NCBI RefSeq assembly: GCF_014201505.1
Contig: NZ_JACHEO010000001.1
Location: 1 to 64,000 of the forward strand
Reading direction: 5' to 3'
DNA length: 64,000 nt
Origin: Desulfoprunum benzoelyticum
GTDB lineage: Bacteria > Desulfobacterota > Desulfobulbia > Desulfobulbales > Desulfocapsaceae
Shown: positions 26,204 through 34,661 of the stretch, one piece after another
Numbering within the stretch: the stretch's first letter is position 1
Layout: every line of letters starts with the position of its first letter
Translations under genes and position numbers: made by a program
The notes under the pieces: generated by a model
The model's database searches: none
What the model was told of the DNA's origin: nothing
Seen by the model: the letters and a program-made list of their open reading frames with translations, nothing else

Positions 26204-27142
26204 TCAGACCTTGGGTTGGCGGTGTTTCAGCCGTTCGGGCGCCGCCGCCGCGGCCATGCCCTTGTAGGCGAGATAGTGGGGGCGGTCGACGCCGTCGGGC
26301 AGATTGATCGGCAGGCCGACGATGTTCGGGGTTTCGAAGAACGGGGTGTCCTGCGGGAAATCGGGTTCGGTGCAGCCGAAACAGGGGATGCCGGAGCGCG
26401 TCTTGCAGCTGCGGTTGTTCCACAGGAACTTGTTGCAGGGGCCATGGGCCAGCGGCCCGTGGCAGCCCATGTGGAAGAAGAGGCAGCCCATCTGGCCGAA
26501 ATCGGTCTCCTCGATCTGGTACTCGTGGTACTCGTTGCGAGTGCAGCCCTGGTGGACCAGCATGTTGTAGTACTCGAGAGGGGCGTTGCGCTCGTTGAGC
26601 TTGAGCCGCTTGCCGACCACCAGGGCGCTGAGGGTGCCGATCAGGACCTGGGGATGGACCGGACAACCGGGGAGGTTGATGACCGGCGATCCTTCGCGGC
26701 TGAGAAAGTCCGGGCCGAGAAAGCCGCCGGCATCCTTGCCGGCGAACTGCAGGCCGAGGCCGCCGACGTCGCCGGCCCGGGTGACGCCGCCGAAGGCGGC
26801 GCAGGTGCCGACGGCGACGATCAGTCCGGCCTGTGCCGCCAGTTCGGCGATCAGGTCTTTCTTGGGGCGGCCGGCGAAGGTCTCGAACATTCCGGTGCCA
26901 TTGGGGCCGGTGATGACGGAGCCTTCGACGCAGAGGATGTCGAGGGGCAGGGCGCCGCCAACCAGCTCGTCGAGGAGCCGCAGGTGCCGTGCCGGCGTCA
27001 GGGTCGAGAACGAGGGGTGGAACAGGACATCGAGGCCGATGGAATTGGTGGCCTCGGCGATGTTGGGCGAATCGGCGTTCAGCATCGACATCGTGTCGCC
27101 GCTGCATCCGCCGCACTGCAGCCAGTACAGGTTTGGTCTCAT
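26204..27142 (-). CDS. Cytoplasmic NiFe hydrogenase small subunit
   Basis: A 312-residue electron-transfer subunit with three iron-sulfur clusters. It starts directly with the proximal-cluster block NLYWLQCGGCSGDTM, so the twin-arginine signal of periplasmic hydrogenases is missing. Further ligands are seen in VGTCAAFGG, NLPGCPVHP, VHQGCTRNEY and the C-terminal MGCHGP / PCNKF / IPCFGCTEPDF region. Group 2-type uptake or sensory hydrogenases share this lack of a leader. It lies 43 bases after glpX, probably in the same operon. Confidence 0.92.
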   Translation of the reverse strand: MRPNLYWLQCGGCSGDTMSMLNADSPNIAEATNSIGLDVLFHPSFSTLTPARHLRLLDELVGGALPLDILCVEGSVITGPNGTGMFETFAGRPKKDLIAELAAQAGLIVAVGTCAAFGGVTRAGDVGGLGLQFAGKDAGGFLGPDFLSREGSPVINLPGCPVHPQVLIGTLSALVVGKRLKLNERNAPLEYYNMLVHQGCTRNEYHEYQIEETDFGQMGCLFFHMGCHGPLAHGPCNKFLWNNRSCKTRSGIPCFGCTEPDFPQDTPFFETPNIVGLPINLPDGVDRPHYLAYKGMAAAAAPERLKHRQPKV

Positions 27143-27185
27143 ATCTCTCCAGGTGCTCCGCGATGGGGAGCCCGATGCGGCGGCG

Positions 27186-28151
27186 CTAATAGACCGGTTT
27201 GTAGTCGAAGAAATGCCGCGTCTCCAGCTTGCGGTAGGTCCGTGTCTCCCCCCGGGCGATAAACGAGGAGGTGATGGCGCCGTTGGATGTGAAGCGGACG
27301 CCTTCGAGGAACTCGCTGTCGGTGACGCCGGTGGCGGCGATCGCCACCTCCTTGCTCCGCACCAGATCCTCGACCCGGAAGATCTTGTCGAGATCGCTGA
27401 TCCCGTGCGCCTCGGCCTGGGCCCGGTCGCGATCGTTCTCGTAGAAGATCTTGCCCTCGAAATAACCGCCGAGGCAGCTGATCGCCGCCGCGACCAGGGC
27501 CCCCTCGGGGGCGAAACCGTAGCCCATGTAGATATCGGCCCGCTCGCCGGTGATCGCCGCCAGGCAGCCGGAGATCTCGCCTTCGTCGATCAGCTTGATC
27601 CTGGCGCCGCAGCTGCGGACCTCGTTGATCAGCTGCTGGTGGCGGGTCTGGTTGAGGATCAGCACGGTGACGCTTTCGGTATATTTTTTCAATGCCCGGG
27701 CGACCCGTTTGACATTGACGATCGGCGGCTGGTTGATGTCGATGACCTGGCCGGCCTCGGGGCCGACGACGAGTTTGTACATGTTGAGGTTCGGCACCGA
27801 CTGGATCGACCCCTCCTTGGCGATGACGGCAAAGGAGGTGGAGTTGTTGCGGCCGTCGGCGGCGGAGTGGTAGGCCTCGAGGGCCACCGCCATCAGGTCC
27901 GCCTTCTGACCGCCGCGCCCGATGGCTGCCGGCAGTTGAAAGATGCCCTGGCGGTCGACGAAGCGGTCGTTGACGAGGCAGCCCTCGATCGCCAGCCGGT
28001 TGAGGGTCTTGGCAATGGCCTGGCGGGTTTCGTTGAGAATGCCGGCATGGTCGCCAAGTCCCTGCAGCCGTGCGGCGGTCAGGGCGGCGATCTCCGTCGC
28101 CCTGACGATCTCCATTCCGTAGTTGGTGTCCATGAAATCAGTTCTGTGCAT
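27186..28151 (-). CDS. GlpX-like (class II fructose-1,6-bisphosphatase) protein lacking the metal-binding motifs
   Basis: A 321-residue protein that aligns with GlpX over most of its length: [18 protein letters not shown] at the start, NMYKLVVGP in the middle, [10 protein letters not shown], and [20 protein letters not shown] near the end. Active GlpX has IGEGEIDEAP and VDPIEGT, which hold the metal and substrate acids; here these positions read [10 protein letters not shown] (about 60-69) and LEAYHSAA (about 91-98). It is therefore unlikely to be a bisphosphatase by the known mechanism. It overlaps the class III FBPase gene by 14 bases, so a regulatory or scaffolding role towards that enzyme is possible. 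Confidence 0.8.
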   Translation of the reverse strand: MHRTDFMDTNYGMEIVRATEIAALTAARLQGLGDHAGILNETRQAIAKTLNRLAIEGCLVNDRFVDRQGIFQLPAAIGRGGQKADLMAVALEAYHSAADGRNNSTSFAVIAKEGSIQSVPNLNMYKLVVGPEAGQVIDINQPPIVNVKRVARALKKYTESVTVLILNQTRHQQLINEVRSCGARIKLIDEGEISGCLAAITGERADIYMGYGFAPEGALVAAAISCLGGYFEGKIFYENDRDRAQAEAHGISDLDKIFRVEDLVRSKEVAIAATGVTDSEFLEGVRFTSNGAITSSFIARGETRTYRKLETRHFFDYKPVY

Positions 28152-30021
28152 AGGGAGGAAAGGCGGCGGCGTGCCCGTTCTGTTGCGCCAGCTTCCTGAT
28201 CTGCGCCATGATCTCGTCGCGCTGTTTCTTCAGGGCGCGGCCTTCGATCGTGTCTTTGATTTTCATCGGCTGGCGGAATTCGTCGATCAGTTCGATATCG
28301 AGCGGCGCCGATTCGAGCCGGCGTTCGGCCTCGATGATCTCGGTCGGCGTCGGCAGGATGATCCCGTACAACTGGTGCGGGGTGTGGACCAGCGAGTGGC
28401 CGCGGTTGTAGTAGGCCTCGGCGAAGCCGCCGTCGATGTTGATCGCCACCCCGTCCGTGCTCGCCATCTGCGCCCCCTTGCGGTAATCGATCGGGGTGTG
28501 GCCGTAGATGACCCGCTGGATGCCGAACTCCTGCTGCATCTTCTCCTTGAAGGCCTCACTCTGCAAGTTGTCTTTCCAGTACAGCGATCGTTCCTTGTGG
28601 GTCTGCTTGTCGCTCAGGAAGTAGCGCTCGAAGGTCTTCATCGCGTGCTTGCCGAAAAACGGCGACCTGGGGCCGCACCACAGGTAGAAGAAGAGGGCCT
28701 GATCCTGAGGGCGCTGCGGTTTGTCCTGAAGGTAGTTGGCGCCGACCCGTCTGATCGTCTCCTGGACGAAATCGAGGAGCTGTTTGCCCTTGCGACCGAG
28801 GAACTCCTCGAAATCACCGTCGGCGGTCGACGGCACCAGGGCGTGGATGTTAAGGAAATTATTATGGATCAGGTATGTCTGGCCCTTGGTGAAGAAGAAC
28901 TTGAGCAGCCGTTTGAGGCGGCGGTTGGTGGCGAATTGACGGGCGAGATCATCGATAATCTCCTGTTCCTCCGGCAACAGACGGCCGGGATCTTCGAGAT
29001 CGATGGTCGGAAAGCTGGTGTCGTTGAGCCCCTCGGTGTTGCCGCTTTTCAGCATCAGTGCCAGGCGGTCGAGCCACAGCCGCGCCTTCATATCGTACTC
29101 GGGGTAGTCGCGGATGGTCTGCTCCTCGAGCTTGAACTGGATGATCGCCAGCGCCTTCTCCATCGCCCGTCCCTTGCTGGTCTTGGCCTTGAAGTTGCCG
29201 GTGATGGTGTCGACCGGATAGGTGCGTTCGGCGAATTCGGCCAGATGGGTCGTGTCGAAACGCAGCCGTTCGATCAAAGCGAAGTGATCGTAGCGGCAGG
29301 TGATCCGCATCGTTTCGGCGATCAGCGAGCGGTTGCCGGAGGCGGCCCCCATCCACAGGATGTCGTGATTGCCGTAGACATAATCGACCATGTCGCGATA
29401 GGCGCTCGACGACAGGATGCGGATGATCTTGTCCGGCTGCGGCCCGCGGTCGAAGATATCGCCCAGGACCTGGATCCGGTCGAGCAGCACCTGGCGGATG
29501 ATGTGGGCGAGGTGGGCGATCAGGCGCAGCGAGATGATCTCCTCCTCGAAGATCGGGTTGGGCACCGGCAGGCCGGAGAGCAGCCGGCTGATGGTGTCGC
29601 TGAACTCCGGCGGGAAGATCTCGCTGACCTGGTAGCCGATGTTGGTCAGCTTGTACTGCAGGATCTGGACCAGGCAGAAGATGACGTCCTGCATGTCCAT
29701 GGCGATCTCCTCGTCGCGGAGGTACTGCTGTTTGCGGATGATGCGGACGAGGTACTGGATCTTGTCGGGGCTGAAGGTGTTGGGCAGGGCCTCGCGGCAG
29801 GTCTGGTAGAGCATGCCGAAGCGGCCGCGGAGGATCGATTTGAACCGGTCGCCTTCACCGTGCAGATCGCTGATCCACAGGGTGGTCGGGATATTGGAGT
29901 TGAGCCGGTTTTCCAGCTTCAGGAGCTGATGGGCAAGCCGGTCGATCTCTCCCACCATGACCTGCCTGTCGATAATCGGGCTTGTCTTGTTTGTCTGATC
30001 GGGTGATAATCCGGGTCGCAT
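28138..30021 (-). CDS. fbp: Fructose-1,6-bisphosphatase class III
   Basis: A 627-residue enzyme of gluconeogenesis (fructose 1,6-bisphosphate to fructose 6-phosphate) of the Firmicutes-type class III family, which has a calcineurin-like metallophosphatase core. The metal-binding blocks are [24 protein letters not shown] and [10 protein letters not shown]; further histidines follow in YLIHNNFLN and [10 protein letters not shown]. The length fits the family (about 640). It should be the working bisphosphatase of the pair, since the overlapping GlpX-like gene has lost its metal ligands. It heads the probable operon that continues into the hydrogenase genes. Confidence 0.9.
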   Translation of the reverse strand: MRPGLSPDQTNKTSPIIDRQVMVGEIDRLAHQLLKLENRLNSNIPTTLWISDLHGEGDRFKSILRGRFGMLYQTCREALPNTFSPDKIQYLVRIIRKQQYLRDEEIAMDMQDVIFCLVQILQYKLTNIGYQVSEIFPPEFSDTISRLLSGLPVPNPIFEEEIISLRLIAHLAHIIRQVLLDRIQVLGDIFDRGPQPDKIIRILSSSAYRDMVDYVYGNHDILWMGAASGNRSLIAETMRITCRYDHFALIERLRFDTTHLAEFAERTYPVDTITGNFKAKTSKGRAMEKALAIIQFKLEEQTIRDYPEYDMKARLWLDRLALMLKSGNTEGLNDTSFPTIDLEDPGRLLPEEQEIIDDLARQFATNRRLKRLLKFFFTKGQTYLIHNNFLNIHALVPSTADGDFEEFLGRKGKQLLDFVQETIRRVGANYLQDKPQRPQDQALFFYLWCGPRSPFFGKHAMKTFERYFLSDKQTHKERSLYWKDNLQSEAFKEKMQQEFGIQRVIYGHTPIDYRKGAQMASTDGVAINIDGGFAEAYYNRGHSLVHTPHQLYGIILPTPTEIIEAERRLESAPLDIELIDEFRQPMKIKDTIEGRALKKQRDEIMAQIRKLAQQNGHAAAFPPYAQN

Positions 30022-30232
30022 ACCTGCTGCTCCGTGGCTGTCATAGAAAGAAATAAAGTGATGTGTCTGCCGTCCTGCCCCTGGGTGTTGAGCATTACGT
30101 CATCCGGCCATGACTGACCGGTGTGAGCTAATTGTATTCGTATCCATGATATTTTTCAAAGAAAAAGCCTCGAGCTCCGGCAGCGGCGATCAATGCCCGG
30201 TCGGTTGCACCGATGCCGAGGCGTGTGGTGGC

Positions 30233-30260
30233 GACAGGTGACGCCGGGCCGTCACCTGTC
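30233..30260 (-). terminator. Strong hairpin after mscS
   Basis: GACAGGTGAC and GTCACCTGTC form a perfect 10-bp stem with an 8-base GC-rich loop, 58 bases after the mscS stop. No T run follows, so it may be a rho-dependent or processing structure. Confidence 0.5.
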
Positions 30261-30317
30261 AACAAGCCAAGGCAGTAATGGCAGAAAAAACCGGATGGCA
30301 GACGATGTGAAGGCCGG

Positions 30318-31127
30318 TCAGTCGGCCTGGTGCATATGTACATCCTGTTGCGGGAACGGAATGGATATGCCTTCGGCATCGAACCGTTTTTTGATGCTTT
30401 CCTGCGTCGCAAAGAAAACATCCCAGTAATCCCCAGTCTTGACCCAGGGACGTACGGCAAAGTTGACACTGCTGTCCGCCAGCTCCAGTACGCCGATCGT
30501 CGGGGCGGGATCCTTCAGGACGCGATCGTCTTTGGCGAGAATGTCCGCCAGAACGTTCTTCACCTTGTCGAGATCGTCTTTGTAGCTCACGCCGGCAACA
30601 ATATCGACCCGCCGGATTTCCTTTGTCGTGTGGTTGACGATATTGTCACCAGCCATCTTGCCGTTCGGCACAATGATCTTCTTGTTGTCCGGCGACTTCA
30701 AATCCGTCGTGAATATCCCGATCTCCTCGACGACGCCGGCGACACCGCCTCCCTCTACGTAATCACCTACCTTGAACGGTTTGAAGATGATCATCAGGAC
30801 TCCGGCGGCAAAATTGGCCAGCGAGCCCTGGAGGGCCAGGCCAACCGCCAGACCTGCCGAACCGAGGACGACGACGAACGATGCCGTCTCCACCCCAAGC
30901 TGGCTCAGTGCGGCGATAATGACAAATGCCAGGATGCCGATGTAGCACATACTTGATACAAACGATATCAGTGTTTCGTCAACACGTGCCCGTCGCATCG
31001 TTCGGCGGATGATTTCACGAATACCTTTCGCGGCAATCCGACCGATCACCAGTATGGCTATGGCGGCTATGACCTTCAGTCCATACAAGGCGATCAATTC
31101 TTGAAGTTTAAACATTACCTGTTCCAT
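30318..31127 (-). CDS. mscS: Small-conductance mechanosensitive channel MscS
   Basis: A 269-residue inner-membrane channel that opens on hypo-osmotic shock. Three N-terminal helices are followed by the pore helix region GSAGLAVGLALQGSLANFAAG, with the alternating Gly/Ala pattern of TM3, and by the cytoplasmic beta domain PFKVGDYVEGGG...VEEIGIFTT. Length and motifs match E. coli MscS. A very good ribosome-binding site (GAAAGGAGGAAGGAG) precedes the first ATG. Confidence 0.93.
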   Translation of the reverse strand: MEQVMFKLQELIALYGLKVIAAIAILVIGRIAAKGIREIIRRTMRRARVDETLISFVSSMCYIGILAFVIIAALSQLGVETASFVVVLGSAGLAVGLALQGSLANFAAGVLMIIFKPFKVGDYVEGGGVAGVVEEIGIFTTDLKSPDNKKIIVPNGKMAGDNIVNHTTKEIRRVDIVAGVSYKDDLDKVKNVLADILAKDDRVLKDPAPTIGVLELADSSVNFAVRPWVKTGDYWDVFFATQESIKKRFDAEGISIPFPQQDVHMHQAD

Positions 31128-31592
31128 CTCCTTCCTCCTTTCTGTGATTCCTGTTCGACAACGTGAAGCTCCCCGGCGGCAATGGAGCGCAACTGAGGTG
31201 CAGTTCGAGATAATGGTGTTGCTGGCAGATTGTTGTATTTCAATTTCCGGGAAACAGACTGTAAAGCGGAGATGTGGGAAGTTGTTCGTACCACTCTTTC
31301 AAATCAGTCTGTTGATCGATGATGCGATGCTGACCTTGCGGATTCCTCTTGACGCGGCATGTTCCAACGCATGCTGAACAAGCCTGGTTCCAAAATTCCG
31401 GCGGCACATTTCAGGAAGGATTGAGAGACGTTGAAGAGAGCGAACATCGGTTCCGCCAAAACTTCGCGGTCATCCGTCGTGGCTTCTTTGACCGTTTCGA
31501 ATCTATCGGCAGTCCAGCGCCAACGCGTTTCTCGTCTCCTTTTAAGAAAAGGGAGCGGGTCAGTGGTCAGGTTATTTTTTATTTTTTAATCA
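31128..31592. other. Gene-poor gap upstream of mscS
   Basis: This 465-base stretch holds several weak open frames on both strands (for example plus 31349-31612 and a minus-strand frame covering about 31317-31540), none with a recognisable motif or a good ribosome-binding site. It may contain the mscS promoter and decayed sequence. I see no defined element. Confidence 0.35.
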
Positions 31593-32195
31593 TCACTCCT
31601 TTAAATTTATGATTTTTTTTGAGGTATATTCTCCCACATCGGCAAGTCCATCCATCGGCATGAATATGTTGGCGTTGCTTGAATAGAGGCAGGTTGCCGA
31701 AGCAGGAAAATCATCGTCTGCTTCATAAAAGATGTAGCAGAGGGCGATCTTCGGCAGTGGATAGACGGTAAAGGAGAAATCGCCTCCTGTTCCGGGGGGA
31801 GCTTTCTCCCCATTCAGTGCTTCGAGAATACTTGGCACCGACTCCTTGATCCTCGCAACATACGGCACAAGCACCTGTTCCGTGTGGGTCGTGAAAGCCC
31901 CCACATAGGGCATGCTGTCGGGGAACTCTTTGAAAGACCTGAAAGGTGCAGGAACACAGATATCGGAACAGGCATTCAAGGCATAAAGCGAGATTAAAAT
32001 GCCGAATACCGAGGAGTGCTCGGTCTTGCCAAGGGTAATTCTCTTCGGCTCGATAACGCACCTTTCCCCAAAGGCAGTAAAGACAAATCGATCTCCATTC
32101 TGCTCGCCTGGAAGGTTGTTGGCGAGGCCATCAGGCAGATTACGGTACAGCCGATCAAGATTGTCCTGGACTAAGATTGCGTAATTATCAGGCAT
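31593..32195 (-). CDS. DUF3786 domain protein
   Basis: A 200-residue cytoplasmic protein of unknown function. The pattern ILISLYALNACSD, then FRSFKEFPDSMPYVGAF, GGDFSFTVYPLPKIAL and YEADDDFPASATCLYSSNAN fits the DUF3786 family, which is frequent in anaerobic bacteria and methanogens, often near corrinoid or metal-cofactor genes. It stands alone here between gene-poor regions. No catalytic motif is evident. Confidence 0.65.
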   Translation of the reverse strand: MPDNYAILVQDNLDRLYRNLPDGLANNLPGEQNGDRFVFTAFGERCVIEPKRITLGKTEHSSVFGILISLYALNACSDICVPAPFRSFKEFPDSMPYVGAFTTHTEQVLVPYVARIKESVPSILEALNGEKAPPGTGGDFSFTVYPLPKIALCYIFYEADDDFPASATCLYSSNANIFMPMDGLADVGEYTSKKIINLKE

Positions 32196-33163
32196 TCGTC
32201 ACCACGAGGGTTTTTATCACGAAGTTCGCGCTAACAGCTCAGCACATTGATTTTTTGATACAACGAGCTTTGTTCTGGTCCGGTGAAGTGACTTGTTAAG
32301 TAATTATGCTTTTTGCTTTTATTTAATAAATGTACTTTTGGTTAGAGTGAAGTCTGTGCTTATTTCTTATGATTATCACACAGATTTTTCCAAATTACCT
32401 CATAACTCACGGCATCCCCGTGTTTAAATCTTCAATGGGCGTCAATTTCATCCCAACCATTTCCTTTAAATATATGTTCACAGAGAGGACATTTCTTCGG
32501 TCTGTTTTCAGTAATTTTTCTGTGCAGCATAGACAGTCGATTAAATCTCCTCGAAAATAACGTTTAACACGCAGTGCTGACTCTTCTGGTTAATGTTTGA
32601 ACAAACCTGGGCGATGCCGATTCCATTGCTGTCTATTTGACAATTTAACCATCTTTTAAAGTGTATTATTTGACGCTTACTGATTGATTCCATGTCATAT
32701 AAATATCACAAATTATCAGTTACCTTAGTATAAATTCCGGCAATTGACAAGCCGGAATGGTAAGGATTTGCTCTGTCACTTTCTGGAGCAATGCTGTTGT
32801 TATGCTGTGGTGACATTACAGGCCATGCTTGTTACATCCTGGCCGCCCCTTATTTCTGCTCGGCGCCGCCCTTGCTCAGTGGGCCGATGTCGCTGTTACC
32901 GCCGGCGCCGCCTGGTCCACCCACTGCCACCAGACCGCCACGACTCTCCGATCATATTTGCCCATGCCGGTGAACTGGTGATTTGATTCTCGGTTCTCGT
33001 TTTTCAGGATCAGTATTGCTTGCCTTGTCCATTAATTATGTTTATTCTAAAACGATAAGTTGCTCAGGCCTCGGCTGAACAGAGAGAGGCCTCGCGTTGA
33101 GTCACTCTGCGGTATTCCTCCGGGATACCGTCTCTCTTCCCTCGAACAGAAAGAGTCGCAACC
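32196..33163. other. AT-rich gene-poor region with a GC-rich island
   Basis: This 968-base gap differs in composition from its surroundings: 32200-32740 is AT-rich, while 32840-32950 is GC-rich and reads glycine-rich on the minus strand (a GGPGGAGGNSDIGP stretch) without a usable start. The only recognisable gene relic is the small zinc-finger frame at 32360-32530. The low GC and decay suggest an old insertion. The last 100 bases precede the biotin carboxylase gene. Confidence 0.45.
32360..32530 (-). pseudogene. Relic of a small C2H2-type zinc-finger-like protein with an in-frame TGA
   Basis: On the minus strand from ATG 32530 the frame reads MLHRKITENRPKKCPLCEHI and continues FKGNGWDEIDAH, then a TGA at 32434-32432, and reopens as RFKHGDAVSYEVIW up to a TAA at 32362-32360. 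This resembles a widespread small protein of the form CPLCGHxFxGNGWDGIDAHW followed by a second histidine and PYEEAW, where the position of the TGA is normally Trp. The second zinc histidine lies after the stop, so the truncated product would not fold as usual. The ends are approximate. Confidence 0.5.
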
Positions 33164-34606
33164 TTGAAAAAACGAATCCTTGTCGCCAACAGGGGCGAAA
33201 TTGCCATCCGGCTCATTCGGGCTATTCAGGAACTTGATTACGAGGCCATCGCCGTTTATGAAACACCGGACAGAAACTCGCGGCATCTGCGGATAGCCGA
33301 CGAGGCGATCTGGATCGGCGACGGACCGCGAAAAGATTATCTCGATGTCGAAAAGATCATCGGCACCGCCCTGCGCTCGAATGTCTGCGCCATCCATCCC
33401 GGCTACGGTTTTCTGGCCGAGAATCCCGATCTCGCCCGGGCCTGCGAGAATGCCGGGCTGATCTTCATCGGTCCCCCCTCCAAAGTCATCGAAAACCTCG
33501 GCAGCAAGGTCATGGCCCGCCGGATCATGGCTGAGGCCGGTATCGCCATGGTGCCGGGCACCGAAAATCTCCCGTCTGGCGAGCAAGGTCTGCAGGTGGC
33601 GATGGAATTTGTCGCCAGGTATGGCTTCCCGATCATGCTCAAGGCGACTTCGGGCGGCGGCGGCCGCGGCATCCGCCGGATCGAGAATGAGCACGAACTG
33701 CGGGAGCAGTACCCGATCGCCCGGGCCGAGGCCAAGGCAGCCTTCAACGACGATTCGGTGTATCTCGAAAAGGTTGTGGTCAATCCGCGCCATGTCGAGG
33801 TCCAGATCCTGGCCGACCGCGCCGGCAATACCGTCCATCTCGGCACCCGTGACTGCTCGATCCAGCGGCGCAACCAGAAACTGGTTGAGATCGCCCCGGC
33901 CTTCCAGATCAGCGAGGAACTGCGGGAGGAGATCAGCCAGACGGCGGTCAAGGCCGCCAAGGCCTCGGGCTATTTCAACGCCGGCACCGTCGAATTTCTG
34001 CTCGACAGCGACAACAACTATTATTTCATGGAGATCAACACCCGCCTGCAGGTCGAGCATACCGTCACCGAGATGGTCACCGGCATCGATATCGTCCGCA
34101 GCCAGATCAGACTGGCCATGGGCCATAACCTCCACGTCCGGCAGGAGGAAATCAGGACCCGCGGCCACGCCATCGAGATGCGGATCAATGCCGAAGATCC
34201 GCAGAACAACTTTATGCCGGAAGGCGGCAAGACCATCAGCGTCTATCGCTCGCCCGGCGGCTACGGGGTCCGTCTCGACGGCTTCTGCTACCAGGGGTTC
34301 ACCATTCCCGAGGTCTATGACTCGCTGCTGGTCAAGCTCACCGTTTTCGGCTGGTCATGGGAGGAAACGGTCGACCGCCTGCGCCGCTGTCTCACCAACT
34401 ACGTCATCACCGGGCCGAAGACAACGATTCCGTTCTACCTGAATCTGGTCAACGATCCCGATTTCCAGCAGGGTGTTTTCGATACCTCGTACCTGGAGAC
34501 CCATGAACACCTGTTCGAGTACAAGGAAGACAACTCCGAGATCAACAAGCTGGCGCGGCTGATTGCCGAGATCCATAACCGGGGCGAGAACCGTTACGCC
34601 AAATGA
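33164..34606 (+). CDS. Biotin carboxylase subunit (acetyl-CoA/pyruvate carboxylase type)
   Basis: A 480-residue ATP-dependent biotin carboxylase: N-terminal domain RILVANRGEIAIRLIRA, ATP-grasp glycine loop KATSGGGGRGIRRI, the metal/ATP acids in EINTRLQVEHTVTEMVTG (also the catalytic Arg) and the C-terminal domain with GHAIEMRINAEDP. It carboxylates biotin on the partner encoded next. The start is TTG 33164. The 56-base gap to the carboxyltransferase gene and the lack of an internal biotin domain point to a two-subunit pyruvate-carboxylase-like enzyme. Confidence 0.9.
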   Translation: MKKRILVANRGEIAIRLIRAIQELDYEAIAVYETPDRNSRHLRIADEAIWIGDGPRKDYLDVEKIIGTALRSNVCAIHPGYGFLAENPDLARACENAGLIFIGPPSKVIENLGSKVMARRIMAEAGIAMVPGTENLPSGEQGLQVAMEFVARYGFPIMLKATSGGGGRGIRRIENEHELREQYPIARAEAKAAFNDDSVYLEKVVVNPRHVEVQILADRAGNTVHLGTRDCSIQRRNQKLVEIAPAFQISEELREEISQTAVKAAKASGYFNAGTVEFLLDSDNNYYFMEINTRLQVEHTVTEMVTGIDIVRSQIRLAMGHNLHVRQEEIRTRGHAIEMRINAEDPQNNFMPEGGKTISVYRSPGGYGVRLDGFCYQGFTIPEVYDSLLVKLTVFGWSWEETVDRLRRCLTNYVITGPKTTIPFYLNLVNDPDFQQGVFDTSYLETHEHLFEYKEDNSEINKLARLIAEIHNRGENRYAK

Positions 34607-34661
34607 GGCGGCGATTCTCTTGAATCATCGTTTTTCCGCAAAGAATTCTACGGACACCATT

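Noticed and set aside
28123-30006. A 627-codon frame antisense to the class III FBPase
   Set aside because: The sense strand carries all metallophosphatase motifs; the antisense reading is low-complexity and motif-free.
32744-32986. Short plus-strand frames in the GC-rich island
   Set aside because: Composition-driven, overlapping in two frames and without similarity to any family I know.
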